A stretch of 64,000 nt of DNA from Rostratula benghalensis (GCA_013399305.1 VXAI01000375.1:187947-251946); one strand, 5' to 3'; shown: positions 36,773-51,838, numbered from the stretch's first letter. Notes: generated by a model not told the origin, from the sequence alone. Numbers and translations are program-made.

Positions 36773-39700
36773 TCAGACATGCAGCAGCTGTGGTAAAACT
36801 TCCGCCTCTGTTTCTGCTAATGATACCAGTCCAAAAGCAATGTGAAATGGCTATAAAAGGGGCTACCAGGGCATAGGTTGACAGCTAGGAAAATTACACT
36901 AGTCAGCAATCATCAACTCCAAAGCTAATGTCTGTTTTACTAAATACCAGCTTGCCCTTGACTAAATAGAAACATATTCTGTGACAGAGCTTTTGTTGAA
37001 CATATATGTTTGACAGCGGCAGCAGGTTAGTAAGGCCCCAGCAAAACAAGTTCTCAGAAGTATATTTCCCTAGAGGGCTTTTTTTTTTCGTTATTTTTGT
37101 TAATGGATAGTTGTTTGCAAAGGAACAGGGTGTGGCATGTGTGGGTAGATGTAATGAATAGTTTCTTGCAGCATTCCTATACAGAAATGAGAGGTTAATT
37201 GGAGCTCAGTATATGGTCTATAGCCACCCAGGACCTGTGAACAGATGAGTGTGAGGTCTATCCAGGAAGCAAGCAAGCTGCTATCCAAATAAGGGTCTAA
37301 AAGTCAAGCACCAGCCTTAAGTTGGCAGCCTCTCTGAGAGAACATATCTTGCCGCCAGTGAGGCTTATCAGCAAGGGTTTGGTACCACGCTTGCCAGAGC
37401 AGCATGAGAGCAGCCATTCTCAGAGAGCAAGACTAAGCAAGCTGGCAGCTGCTCTTTCTACAGCGTGTAAATGAATAGTTCAACAGTTCTGTGGGGGTGA
37501 TTGTGATGGTAGTGATTAGCTGTTTACCTACACTTTGTCATCAGCTGATGCACATCTAGATAAGATGGAGTAGCCCTATCGTAGAATGAGGAGAATAAGG
37601 CAGTGATACAGTATGTCACTGCTAGGGGCAGCCAAGTCTTCCCAACTCCATCATGATGCTGTGAGTGAAGCTGTGCTTTTGCACAAGGAATATGGAATAG
37701 TCAACTTGTCAGGTTCAAGGGAAAGTAGGATTTGCCAGTTGTAAAGAAACATGATTCATCAATAACAAAGACACTGAGAGTGAGGCCTGAACTCAATGTT
37801 TTGCATCCACTCACTTCCCCATTCTTCCTTTTCCTGCTTGATTATGTGTCCTCTATTAATTTACATGTCCTTTCCCTTTTCCATCATTCACTCAGGCATG
37901 TAAGTGCAGAAAACAGCCCTCTTTTGCTAATGAGTCCTCATATTTATAAATGTAGTTTTTGTTTTCTGTTCCTATCTATTGCTTTTGCATAAATTCAACA
38001 TATAGGAACATGTAGAACATGGAAGTGAAATAATATGTATTCTGTTCAAATTAATTTCTCCAGTAGCTGTGCTATAAAAATCAGATAAAACTTTTCTTTG
38101 TCATTCTGACAATTTTATCCTGTTTACTTGTGAGGTAACGTAATTGAAGACTGGCAGCTATTTTCAGTTCAATAAGACTTGGTTCCTCTTGGGTGACAGC
38201 AAATGTGAAGTATAGTTTTCTTAAAAAGTTCTTATTCATGACATTGTTTTATGATTAGTGATGTTTAAAGTTGTTTGGCAGATGATAACGGACATAAATC
38301 TTGTCTCCTACTGCCAAACTTAACACTTCTTAGGTTCAAGAGCTTTAAAATTTATTTAATAATTAACTGAAGAATGATGTCTTAAATTTAGTCAAGCTTG
38401 TCTCCTGTATGAAATAATACTTCATAGTGATAACTATCAGCTATCTTCTTGAGATCTTGGCAGTATTTGCATATAAAGGCTTGATGCTCTGGGAAAGTTG
38501 AGTGCTCAGAGACATAATATGACCCAGCAAGTCAGAGGAGGAGCCAAGAACAGACCTGAAGGTGGGCCACCTGGTCATGATGCCAGAAGGCCATGTGGCC
38601 GGAACGTTACAAGTGCAGAGAAGTTTGAGTGTGACTGTGCAGCAACTGCGTATATCTAGGTGGTACCTGGTAATATCTTTTTAACATCCACGTCTCCTTT
38701 TGAACAACTTTATCTTCCCTCACACCTCTTTACTGTTTTCCCTACTAACCCATCTTCATCTCTCTGGGACATCTGACTGAAACAGTCCAATAAATCTGAT
38801 AGACTCTTTGTAGCCTGAGGCTGTGGTAGAAGGTTAACTACATTTGATCCATTAAAAACTTCTGCTCAACAGTTTAGTCATTCTGAGGCAAATTGAAATG
38901 TAAAGATCAAGTTCTTCTTCCAAGAGACAGGACTCAGAGAAGACTCAAATGACAAGAAAATTCTCTCACTCATATTTTTTAAGACTTCCTTTTCATTTCA
39001 GCCTATTGTGCTGGTCATTATGTTCAACATCAAGCTAGTAGGTCAGAAGAATCAAGTGACTTCAGAAAACAGGTATTAACAAAGTACCACTCTTATATTG
39101 CAAAAGTCACTTTGCCTCCTTAGGAGTAGCAAAAACTTCTTCTGGCCCACAAAATACTTTTCTTGAAATCTCATATTGAGCTCTAAACTCTTAAACTCCA
39201 CTTTTCCAGGATGTAACAAAATCATTTTATAGGCTACAGAGTGGTTCCAGTTCATCACTGAATGGACACAACTAAGGTTTTAGACAAGCAGCTATCCCTT
39301 TCACATGTCTTGAATTAAAAGCAGTTGCAAACAGATGTTGTGAGTATGTGAGACACCTTCCCATGGTGGCTGCCTAGAGAGAAGGTTCCTTCCTGCTTTT
39401 GTGGCTTGCTTCAGAAAGCTCTGCATCAACTTGCTCACTGTTGTGGTGAAAAAAATATCGCAGAGCTCTTCTCAGAGTGTGCATGAAGCTTTTTGTGTCT
39501 TCTGACATTTCTATTAGATCAATTCTATTAATTCTTTTTCTTACAGCTGTATTTCCTGGCTACTTGTTCCGTGGGAAAAAATCACAGTAGTCCTGCTTTA
39601 TTTTCTCAACATCTCCTTCACCTACCAAGTCTCACATGTTATGTATATATAAGTGATCTGTTTTGTATTCACATTGAACGGAGCTCAGCATGAACTGTCT

Positions 39701-40964
39701 TTTGAAACAGTGAAGCAGAAGCAACCTTTAGAGTATCAAGAAAGGGTAATACCAGCACATTTTTTCATTTTTTTTTAAGCATCTCCAGTCATAAGTGCTA
39801 GACAGCATTTTCTGTCTCTGTGGGTCTATGTGGATTAGAGAAAAGCCCGATTGTCCAGTTTTCCAGGAGGACGCATGTCCTGTGACTTGGAAATTAATAA
39901 GGCCAACGACTGAGTCCAAATTTGTTTTCTGTTAACGCTTTGCTGAGAGTATAATTTTATCTATGTAGTTTATAGAATAAATAGTTTGTGTTTCTTTTTG
40001 GAGCTGGAGATCTTTTTTCTTCTTCTTTTATATTGCCTAACAATGCTTATTATTTATATATATGTCAGTGGGGGACAGCTCTATGGTAAGTTAGTGCAGA
40101 GTACACAATATATTACATACAAAGCAATACAAGACTGGTAAAATGTTGCAACGGTGCCCTTAAAGATCAGTTCAATTCCTATCCAAAATTTCAAATTCCT
40201 TAATTCCTTTGCTGAGCAAGGGAGGCAAAGTTCAAAAACCTCTCTCTACCTGACAAGGTTACCCTTCAAAATAAAATATGGGCAAGGTAATTTTCTCCAG
40301 TTGTTTCTGTGTTATCACAGTTCAATTAAAAATATAGCATAGCTGCTACACCAGAAGTTCTTGGGTGTAGCAAGGGTTATATCCATTAAAACCTACAAGA
40401 GTGTTTGTGGATAACTTCCACTTATTGGTACACATCCACGTATTCAAAGCTCAAGGTGGCCATTAGTAACAAAATGCAGTGGTCTCTCCTCAATATATGC
40501 TACAGCATCTTTAAACATTTGAATATTTGGACATCAACATATGTCTGAGATATATTCCATCCACTTATCCTCTATTGTATTCTTCTAAGTACTGTAGAAA
40601 AAGAATTTGAATACTTCTTGAAAGAGATTGGATGTCTTATGCTTTCTCAATGTGTCACCTCAGAAACAGGTGGTGTCTCTGAATCAAATTTTGTTGTGTG
40701 TAAATGTTTCTTTTTCTTGCATTACATGGAGCTTACATAAATATTACACTTGATGTAGGGGGGTTACTGTCTTCTCCAGTGTGTTTCATCAACACATTCA
40801 GGACAGTTGGAATCACACTGGAATTATCATAGAACTTAAAATTTCCAGTCTAGATATGGTGTTATTTAACAGAGCAAACATCATCCTAGCTAATGGCAAA
40901 GAATGACCTGAAAAATATGCTGATAGCAGACAGTAACAGCTCGGGCTTTTTTGTAGCCCCTTGG

Positions 40965-41105
40965 AAGTCACTTGTTTAATCCCCACCTCACAGGTAGGGA
41001 AACAGAGAGAAAGAAAAATAGGACACACAGCAACATAGCTGTAAATAGATAATTTTCTCCTAATTCTGGAGTCTTGTGTTCCATCAACAGATTACTGCTT
41101 CTTTT
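40965..41105 (-). mobile_element. MIR-like SINE relic
   Basis: The + strand reads TTTAATCCCCACCTCACAGG, TAGGGAAACAGAGAGAAAG, ACACACAGCAACATAGCTG, then CTAATTCTGGAGTCTTGTG. This follows the reverse complement of MIR (ATCCCCATTTTACAGATG, AGGAAACTGAGGCTCAGAG, CACACAGCTAGTAAGTG, CAGGTCTCCTGACTCC). MIR elements are ancient and present in amniotes. Strongly diverged. Confidence 0.5.
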
Positions 41106-44100
41106 GCTTGAATTGAAAGCAGCTATGATATCACATACAGGGCTATTTCAGGGGAAGTAAGTAAAATTATTATTCATAAGAAAAAAGCCCTTGGGCAAAC
41201 ATTCTTCTACTGGTACAGAAGTGAAAAAGAGTACAGAGTACTAGAGCATTCTCTGGAAAACTGTTATCTTAAAAACAGGAAATGCTCTTCAGTTACTGTT
41301 TGGTAATCCATCATGGTGCCTGACTACGCAATCTTTACTTCAGATGGACAATCCATGTGAGAAAATACTCTTTATGAATAAGAGCTAAATGTTTTCTCAG
41401 TTTTTGCAACTGCTTTACAACCCATTGTTTGCAGACCTACCCTGAATTTATTAGCAGTATCAAGTCAAATACTTTATCTGACTTTCTTTCTTACAGTGTT
41501 CAGGTCATGCCACTTTATCAACACCCATCACAAACAAATTACTTTGGACTCACAGCAATTGAAAAGCAACATATTAACACCTTTTTTTCCCACCCCTAAC
41601 ATGATACAAATATATCCACAGTAACAGCCATAGCAAGATGTTCAAGTCCTGATGTAAGTCTCTCTTGTTGTTTAACTTAGTGTTTTTGTCTTTTGAATTG
41701 ATGGCTATACTGGGAGATATAACAGTATTTCCCATCCTTCCAGAGCAAGACTCCTTTAAGAGTCAGATGAATTAGCAGTGTTTCAGGAATCGATATAGTA
41801 AGGCACATCTAAGATACGCTTTCAGACTGTTCAAAAACACAAATGGGATCTATACACAATGACTGGTGTATTATCTGCAAAAGTGGTTCCACACTGTGTC
41901 AACTGCTTCTGCTGTCCCTCAGAGAGATCTCTGCTTTATTTAAATAACTTCCTGCTATTATTTTTGGCACGTACATGAAGACCTTTTCTCACTTCTGATT
42001 TGAGTCCTTTACTGTGTGCTTTCCTCTTCAGTTCTGTTAGAAGCTTACTGGTCTGAATCCAATTTTGTACTGTATACAGCTTGCTGTTAATACTCATTGC
42101 AATATGGTAATAATGGGTCACAAGGTCAGTTTTTGTCTGGTGTACTTAACAGACAACTCAATGAATTTTGCTTCAATAATGTAAGTCATTTCCTTGGGGG
42201 AAAAATACCTTGTGGTGCTTTATTAATAATAAATTACTACCTATCCAGGATTTTCTGTTTAGTAAAATGGCTTATTCCTGCTTTGCTCTTTGAATTGACT
42301 CTTGCTTAGAGCGAATTTGACTTCACGATGCTTTCCAATGTCATGAAAGTCACAGTAGCTGACTTTGGTCTGTATCATTTTATTTAATTCTGGATCTTTT
42401 CATAAAATCCAGCTATACTTTGTTAATTAGAGGGTTAGTTGAATGAACAAACATCAAAGCAAAATCACTGGCTTCACAAAGATTCCAGTGCTTTTGGGAC
42501 AAAATCACTCTTCACTATTTGAGGATGATTACATGCAAAGATAGTGCATTGCCCCTACATATCTTCACTGCCTAAATATATCTAGGATTTAATGCAGTAC
42601 TTGAACCAACAGAATATCAAGGCCATGCTGCCAATACCTCTTTTCCATTTTTTCCTCACAGAAGTGAATTTTACTGCCTCTCATAAATTATTAAGTTTAA
42701 ATAATTTTTTTAATATGAAAAATATATATTAAACCCAAGGCATATAATTATTCTCACATTTGTGATAGCAGCAGCCCTGTGTACATACTAATGTTAATTG
42801 CAAACTCCAGTTATTAAACATACCCTTTTACTGAAACAGTTATAAAAGATGCAAAAACAAGATTGTAAGAATTATTAAAGAAATTTAACTGAGTATCTAG
42901 CTTGAGATGCAAATAGCCTGCATGCACCTTAGGAAAATTTCTTGCTAGTCAGTGTTTTCAGTATAAATCTCAAGATACTTGACACTGCAGTAGATGGATA
43001 GATGGAGTGACACAGAGTAAAATTTCAAGGTCATCAGCAAGTGAAAATTAAATGTGCATTTCATGAGTTATTTTTTCAATAGTCTGTAGTATGCTTCCCA
43101 GTGCTTCAAAGAACACCATGGTTGTCATCTCTTTATTGAAAATGTACTTATAGCTGGGTACTTCTTGGGTTTTTATGGAAAAGAACATGTTGAGATCAAA
43201 CCCCTTGCCATCTGTGAAACTGCAGTAGCTTGTACACACAGCTGGATATGCAACTTTCATCTTTTATTATTGCCAGTGAATGAAGTTCTTCAGACTTCTT
43301 CTGTGATTTGTTCTTCAGATACTTCTTTCTTCCAAGATAGTTTCTTACTTTCTCTTTCTTACCCAGCATTTCTGATCTCATCAAATCACACTATTTTTAA
43401 AGTCTGACCAGACAGCATTGCTAGCAGAAGATACTCAAAATCACACTGTGGAAAGAAATCAGGGTTTCAGTGTAACATCACAAAGCAAGTCAGCTGTTTT
43501 TTGCTAACCATTGATTCTAATGAATAGTTTTCTTCAGGTTTTGGTTTAGATTTGATTATCATTCATCCAGCAATTTGTTAGGACATAGAACTCTTCCATA
43601 TCTGGAAACCTTCAGAATGCAAATGATACTATACCTTATTCTGCTTTATTTGTGAAAATCAAAAGTAGTGTTTTATCCATGTTCAAAACTGCAAAGTTAC
43701 ATGCAAATGTTACAGCTATGTTCTTAATCTGAGAAATCTGAATTTAGTATGAGTCATTAAACCGTGCATTACACTCATCTGTTCATGGACTTCAGTTCTC
43801 CAGTTGGATTTCTAGCAGGCCAAATTCACTGTATTATTGGACAATTTATTAATCAATATGCAATTAACAATGAAGATCCTTGATTTAGGTGTTTACTGTT
43901 GTGCTACTTTGTATTGTTCTTTAAGTTGCCTCCTTGTAAATTTGTATAAGCAACTTCCACAAAAACATTTGGAAAAAAATGTAGAGGGCTTGTGAAAGAA
44001 AGTGGGAATGAGTACATCTGTGTTGTGGGGTAGCTGAATTTGGAATAAGTACTGATATGTTTCCTGTTTGGCAGTCTTCTCCTGCCATTATTTGTTACTA

Positions 44101-44764
44101 GGAAGACTGCGTGGGTCATTTGTCCTTTGACATGTTTTACATTGTGAGGTATATTCTGAGCAGCTGCCTTAGTTTGAGTATATCTGCCAGGCTAATGTTA
44201 TCTTTATTTTAACTGGCTGGCTTTAAGAGCTTTTAAAAAGATCCTCATAGATCCTTTCTCTGTTGTTTTCATTTGAAGTGGCGTGCTAAAGTCAATATTT
44301 GTTCTACTTCTTATTCAACTTTTTTTTTCTCTTTTTCAGTTTTGATCATTGCTTGCTTTTCTGCAATGACCTTTAGTACAAATAAGTTTAGAATGTTAAG
44401 AATATTAATTAGAGGTTTTCCTGTATAACTCAGAAAATATAAAAATCATCGTTTTTTAGTGTCGAAATTCTTTTAAAAAGTAATAATTTTGATAAACGTG
44501 AAAAATAGTTTCAAATCACATCTGGTGTTATTACTGAGTAGCATACTGCAAATAATTAAAATTCAAAACCTTTAATTTAATTGGACTTGTTAAGCATAGG
44601 TCCAGTTTTGTATTACTTCTTTTGTATTAATTCCTTACCACAGAAAATTTTATTTCCTGTGGATTGTCAAAGCTTAGATGGAGGCTGAATGTAAAAGCTG
44701 TAAGAATATAACAAAATGTAACAGTTCTTTGCATTCTTTATCAGTAAAACTAAAATTGCTTTGT

Positions 44765-44880
44765 TCAGGAGGTGAGTTGCAAACTGAGATAAAGAGAGAT
44801 TAATTGGCTTATCTAGGTTATGCCAGTGGGTAAATGAGATCAGGGAACAGGCATAAGGCCCTTTGAGGTCCATGCTGGGG
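44765..44880 (-). mobile_element. MIR-like SINE relic
   Basis: CAGGAGGTGAGTTGCAAACT, GAGATAAAGAGAGATTAATT, GGCTTATCTAGGTTATGCC, then AGTGGGTAAATGAGATCAGGG correspond in order to the reverse-complement MIR core (GATGAGGAAACTGAGGCACAG, AGAGGTTAAGTGACTTGCCC, AAGGTCACACAG, TGGCAGAGCAGGG). Judged by eye, with substantial divergence. Confidence 0.45.
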
Positions 44881-47800
44881 ATCTGTCTGCTGAGCAAAAC
44901 TGTCTCACCTGCTTTTATTCCAAATGACTGAACAATTTGCTTCCAGTCAAGCAATGAAAATCAGACTCCAACTATTATTCATCAGCTTTGTTTCATGTTG
45001 TTTCTTCACCTAGATTGCATGGAATTGATCCCAACTGATGCGCTTCACAGTCCCTTTTACTCAGTCTTTGGGGTTAGACTGCTCATTGAACAGGATGAAT
45101 CTTTCCTAGTATTGACAATGATGATTACGTTTTCATCATCTTGAAGGGGGGCATGTCTGATAACTGCCTAATTCCAGGACTATGATGTCACTGCTTGTAA
45201 TTGTTCCACTGAAGAGCTGCACAGCTGTACCACGTTCTAGCAGAGTCTAAAAACTTTCAACTCACTCTTAGGTGAAACAAAAAGGATAATATTAATGTCA
45301 GCAGCAAGGAAGTTTATCGTAAGTGATGACGCTGTATAGGCTCACTCAGGATGTTTACCAGAGCAACAGTTGCCAAGCAGACAAAGTATGTTTGGGAGAC
45401 GCATTAGCAGACTTTTTTCTTCCAGCAGCAACTGCTGAGGAATTAAACATATTTCTTGTACTTACTTGCATTTTGAGTGACTCTGTGAATGCTTAATTCA
45501 TGAATAGTGCCAGTCCCACACCCAGTTTTTAAAATTAGTAGCCAGGAAAGCTGTCTGATTAAGAGGCTGAAAATTTTTGCCCATCAGTAAATATATAGAG
45601 ACTATGACTTCGGTGGCCAGTTGGCAGATTCCTTAAGAAGAACAATTTAGAAGGAAATCAACAGCTTGAGCTTTGTCCCACATCCCATTGACAGTGAGCA
45701 CTTACTAAAATAACACAGAAATGTAAGGAATACTTGCTAATATTTGGTGGAGAAAGGATATCCTCCTACTGCAACGTATCCCTCTCTGGCTACTATCTGC
45801 ATCCCCAGCCACATCTCTCCTTTTCATTTCAGAGATCCACTTAAGCCCACTTGTATCACAGGGTTAACGTGGCTATGTCATGACTTTTTATGTAGTTACC
45901 AGCATACAGGAGAGTGAGAAAACTACTGTCATTTTTGCTTTTTCAGACCAAATTATTAGGTGCCCAAATATAGCTGGGCAGTAGGAAGAGCTTTGGCACA
46001 ACTTCAAAGAAAGGTTTGACTGGATCTGTGGAGAGACATCTTCACTTTTTTGTCACCACACCCAACTACTATGAATATGTTGTCTGTATTTATAGCAGGC
46101 ACTCCTTGCAACATGTAGTAAAATTCCTTTTCAAGTGTTTTCTTGGACTTAACTGTCCTAAAAAGCCAGGTTTGCAGAGAAATTTTTTTTTCCCCTGAGT
46201 ATCAGCAATCTGTTAGGGACATAACTACATTTTTCTCTCCTATGAAAATTTCCAAGACTTATAACATTTTTCTATGCCAAAGTGAAATGAAAATATGACA
46301 TTTAAAAAAAAATATACAGGGAAATTTTGGACTAGATTCCTTAAACTGTCTACTTGTAGTGCAAACATGTAAACATTTAAACTTAACTTTCTTAAATTGT
46401 TCTATTTTATTATGTGCAAACTAATTAATTATATTTCAAAATGAAAGGTAGTTTCAAACTGAAATCCAAAACCCTTGTTTTACTTCATTTAATTATCCAT
46501 AAGAGATACTTTGAAAACCAAAAATATGGTTTATTCCCACTAATTCTGGAAATACATTTCCCCAAAATCATTTTAATTTTCACAGCTTGGCAATAACCCA
46601 AGGAAAGTATTTCATCTGACAACTCTCAATAATCTGTAAAGACATCCTGTCACTTTCACTATTTGGCAAAGCCTCATTGCTTATGGTGTAGGTGGCTTAT
46701 TTCCAGGTTTGTTTCTCTTCTTTCTGTAGAGAATAGTGGCTAGCACAGCAAGAATATAATAACTGGGAGAACAGAAAAACATCACCCAGCCACACTACGT
46801 GACTATGTGACTATGCATGTTGCTTGACACATGGCACTTTATTCTTGTGATGGTAAAGGATTGCAGCCTCATAGACACATGCTTGCTTAAGTCATGTGGA
46901 TCCTGCAGAATTTGACTTGCAAATTTTAATCAGTGTGTAGTCATGCGGGTTGAGAATCAAATTTCCCCAGCACAATTTTACTTTCCACATCAAGCCCTGA
47001 GGGATTCAGGTATGGGTATGTTTTAATGATGTCGATGTGTCTATTAGTGACTGAGACTGGGATTAATGAATCATTTTACATAACCATATCCAGTGGTTTT
47101 CGCCACTGCTGACCTTGGCTTTAGTCCAACTTCTGACACAGAGGTGGGAAGCCTCTGTATCATATTACAGTTGTCTGGGCTATGAATTGCTTTAGTTTTA
47201 CTAATAGCCTCTAAAGAAATGGTGGAATACTTACCAAATAATAATGCCATCCAAGACCATGCATATTGTGGTGTATAAGGTAATCACTGAATGGTATTTT
47301 TGCACATTCAAGTTCTCCCAGATGTCAAAATAGCGACAATGGGGCTATCTGAGTGTATCTGGTGACAGTTTTGGATGCTGAGATGTTTCAGGAATCCATC
47401 CCATGTGAAACATTGTATTTAGAGGGCATCTAGTCATGAGTAAATTATGCATTCTTCTTTATCCTCGAAGTAGTTTTTCTGAGTAACATTTGAAAAAACA
47501 ACTGGAGGGAGATCTGAACCGAGATCTGAAACCTAGACTAACCAGACCTTCTCAGACCTTAGGACTCATATAGCCCAATTTCTAGATTTGCCTGAACAGG
47601 AGCCATAGTCCCTATGAGTCTATTCTAAACAGATGTTAATCTGTCTTCAATATGTCACTTTTTTCTACTTCATTACCAGCATGTATTAAAGCAAGTTCTA
47701 ATATTCAAAAGGTAGATATCAGTGCTAAGCTAAAGGTTTTTTTCTATTCTGAAGTGTCAGCACAAGATTAAATAATCTATTATTATAAGGAAATTTTCAC

Positions 47801-49104
47801 CCATCGATCTCTGCCTAGAGTTTGAAATCTGTTTAATAAATTTAGAAAAAACTTCATACAATAAATGTAAAAACTATTTTCTATTAAAGCAAGCAGAATG
47901 AAAACTATCTGTACCATCAAAGCCCTTGTTCTGTCCCTGTTTTCAGCCCTAATTTATCACATCCGTGTGACCTATCAATCATCATAAACCACAAACCAAA
48001 AAGGAAAATCCCTATGAGAACAGCACAGTAACATTTCCTGGTTGCCATGCAATGCAGATTGTGGTTTTACCAAGAAGTCTGTTAACAGGCTTGTGTCTAA
48101 GTATCCTTCCACAGGTTTAAGGGAAGCAGAGTTCTTGCAAATCTTCCACTTAATTTGCTTTGATGTATCTCTCTAGTTGTTAAAATAATTATTTTTTTTT
48201 TTTTTAAAGTATAAGACAGTATCCACCTTGAGAATGAAAGCTCTAGGTATTGTCTTGAAAACAATGCGAAAGAGAGCAGTGCATGAAACAGCCATACAGA
48301 AAAAAAATCTTTATGGAAAATCGGCTCCAATGGGAAGAGTTTGCATGAGTCAGTGTTAGTCAATATGTGTAAGGATTGCAGAACCAGGGTGGAAACGGAG
48401 ATTGCACCTGGCTTCTTACTGTAACAGCTTCTGACAAACCTCTAGTATTAATAATCAGGGTGTAACTCACACTTTCATGAAAGGGCAACGCTCCTTAGTC
48501 TCAGTCAATTCTATCACACCAGTGGGCTCTAGCTAGCGCACTAGAGTGGAACTAGAGTGAGTGATTTTGGCTGAGAAGTATTATTTAAGCCTGGTTTAGA
48601 TATGTGAATGGCAATAGCAGAGAAGGGCTTGCATGCAGCTGTTTAAGACAGAGCACCAGAAATCCAGGGGAAAATGGCCTGTGTGAAAATTAATGTTCTC
48701 CATGCTCATAAAATTCAGCACAGGCTTAGGGGCATTCCATGGCTTTGGGATGAGTCACCAGAGTCTCATGGTCTGGATGAGATTAATGATGATGACTATT
48801 CAGGCATGTCTTGTGCTTTTTTGCCTTTTTTAAAAGCTATTTTTAAACATTTTTTTCTTTCAGCTGTAGCAAATCATGGGAATGTCAGGAAAAGATCATG
48901 GCCTGTCAGCCCCCAAAGCCTACCAGCTATAAGAGGGGACAGAAGGGAAATTGTGGGTGAATTTAAGGTGCTAATGAAGAATTTAAGGTGTTAATTTAGT
49001 TTAGACCCCATCTTTTTTTTATATGTAAGTTTTGTACTGATTCATTAACTCAATTAGAGGTCCCCATTGTCTAGACATTAGAATATGAGACTATAAAGTA
49101 AAAA

Positions 49105-49225
49105 TTCTGGATTCCCTGACAGCTCCGGGCAGTATGCTCTGCATCTATATTTTGCCATGTTTAAAATGTGGTTATTACTGTCTTCATAGAGGAGGTGCTG
49201 GATTTATGCAAAAACCTGTGAAATG
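49105..49225 (+). mobile_element. MIR-like SINE relic
   Basis: GCATCTATATTTTGCCATG, TTTAAAATGTGGTTATTACT, GTCTTCATAGAGGAGGTGCT and GGATTTATGCAAA track the plus-strand MIR sequence (CTCAGTTTCCCCATCTG, TAAAATGGGGATAATAAC, CCTCATAGGGTTGTTGTGAG, GATTAAATGA). It is the clearest of the three MIR-like segments. Confidence 0.55.
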
Positions 49226-51754
49226 TCATGTGAGTTTTAGGTACTGCTGTAGTCCTTTTTCCACACTCACTGCTTCATGAACAGAGTGTATATACTACAG
49301 CAATAATACAAACATTTTTAATACTTACATGTAGAAGATACTGTTAAAATAAAAATGAAGCATGCTGTCTCAACATTACTTTAGGGCAAAGTGCCAACTA
49401 ATTGGATGGCTTCAAAACCAGTTCTTAAAACTGGATTGCCACACATCTGCCTGGGGTTTCCTGGACACCCACATGATCTCCCATGCTGCGTGAGCAAGGT
49501 TTCGTGGGAGCTTTCGCCCTTCTGTGTGAGTGTGCAGTGCAGTTGATCAGCACATGTGCAATAAGACTGGTACTTCCCAGAAGTGTTCTGGTTACAGTTT
49601 GGACGTTGCAGATCCAGGCTGAGCATTTCCACGGAAAATCTACATGCACAAAACTGCAGCCCACAAATAATTCCATTAAGCCTGTTTGTGTAAATAAGGC
49701 TATTTATTTTCAACAGCTGGAGTTCAAGGAATCATATACCTATTAAGTAGGATTCTGACTTCAAATGGGTCTTTGGGTGGTAATGGAGCACGTGTTGTAG
49801 TGCTTTAACACCATGATTACATTTACAAAAAGTCAACTTCACTTAATATTTTAGAGAATGTGGTATGAGCTGCAAGATTCAAATGCAACGCAAAGCAACT
49901 GCATGTGGTATCTGCTTTCATGGAAAAAGCTCTTCAGAAATTATCCTGAAGTGATTGGAAAAATGTTGATGTTCCAAAAATCTAGTTCCAAAATCACCGT
50001 TACTTTTAAGTAATTGAATACATCTACATGATCTGATCCCCAGATTTAATATAAAGTCTTGGGCTTTACAGCGTATGTTTAATTATTAACAAATTTTGGG
50101 CTGTCTTGTTCTACAGGAAAGAGAGAATCAAGAGGAGAAAACTAAAGAGAAGTCTTTTTCCTGTTCAGATCATTTATGTTTAATAGAGCTACTCACTGGA
50201 CAATTTCCAAAATAATGTCAGGCTTTGCATATGCAACATTGGAAGTCAAAGTAGAAGTCACCAGCGTGGCAGCTGTGAGAGCAGCTCCGTCTCATAGCAG
50301 TAGTCATGGGCAGAGTAACTATTTGTTGTGTTGTGGTAAGAAAACATTTATTGAGATCTGTAACCTGAATGCCTGTTTTCTGTATTTGTGACTTGTAGGT
50401 ATATGTGGTGATTGCTTTTGAGTATGCAGTACTATTTATTGAGGGATGTGGCCACAGAAGGTCTCTAGTCCATCAGCTATTCCCATGACTGGTGCAGTAT
50501 ATGTTTCTGTCCGGAACTTGTGGAAGCACTGCAGCTATTTCAGAACCATGTATGGGAACTTGCTGAGACTATCATCCACTAACTTGTCCTCAGACTGTGA
50601 AACTCAGCCCTGGTGCAGGACATTAAGTCCACTAGGAAAGAAAACTGCATTTGTTAGTGTCCTCTTCCGCACAGGTTCCTCATTCTTGCCTTCAAAACCT
50701 CTCAATACATGGCCAATATCAGAGAACTTTTAATAGAATTGTTTTTCCGTGGAAGAAAACAGATATGTCAGAATAAATGTGTTTTAAGAAAATACATTAG
50801 TCTTGCATAAGTATTACAAAACTAAAAAATTCTTAGGTTTTTTTTCATTATTTCTAATAATAAAAATACCAAGAACTGTAATCATCAAACTGTTAAACAC
50901 CTATACAATGTATATAAATTTTGTCTACTTTAAGTGGTTTTTTTGTCAGGTTAAATAATTGGGGGGCAGGTAGGAGAACAGATATTTTTTGCATTCTTTT
51001 AGTGGAAAAGCAATTCGAGAAACCATAATAATTAATTCTGTTGCCTATAGTAAATCAATTTAATATTGGATGCACAGCTTCTTTGTACAGGTAGTCATTA
51101 ATACTGTTGAACTCCTACCTATGCTGTGAATAATTGTTGTCTTCTCACACACCATACTATATGGATCTAACCTCTTATTTTATCTCCTGGATTGTGTCCT
51201 GTTACCTGTGGAAAGTAACATTCTTTGCAGTATACATCAAATAGATACACTGCAGATAGAATAACCTTAGTTTACAAATGAACAAAGGTAACTGAAGGAT
51301 GAGTGCACACCTCGATTACTATTATCTGCTTTCACATCTATGCTATAGAAGAAAGCAGAATGTCAAGCAAAAGCAACATTAGGAGACTTGCTTGCTAGTC
51401 ACATAGAATGTGTCAATGCAAACGTGCATTAATTTTATTTTGGATCTTTTAGGAAATTATATGGCATCTTTAATTCCAAATAGGTGGTAGAGACAACCCT
51501 TTTAATATCTGGACAAGACTGGTCTGTTTTTCCCTTTCTTGCACGTGGAACTCCCATTAAAATTAAGATAAAAATGAGTCATGCTTCTCTCTTCACTGGC
51601 AATAATAGGCGACTCCAATTAAGTGTGCTTTGCAGTTGTCATTCTAGTGTGGAGTTGTAACCACTTTTTTCTCTTGAGGGAAAGGTGGGGCAGGAGCAAA
51701 GTTATTTCACATTGCTTTGAAACGTTCTGATCTTTCTCTGTTTTCTCCACACAC

Positions 51755-51838
51755 CTGATAATTCTAACTGTTCTTATTCTTTCTTATTCTATCCTCTTCT
51801 TTCTTAGTCTTTCCTCTTTCTTTCCTCTTTCTTAGATG
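51755..51838. repeat. Polypyrimidine tract with TTCTTTCTTA-type repeats
   Basis: Imperfect repetition of TTCTTATTCTTTCTTATTCT and TTTCCTCTTTC units over about 80 bp. Low-complexity sequence in intron 1. Confidence 0.8.
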
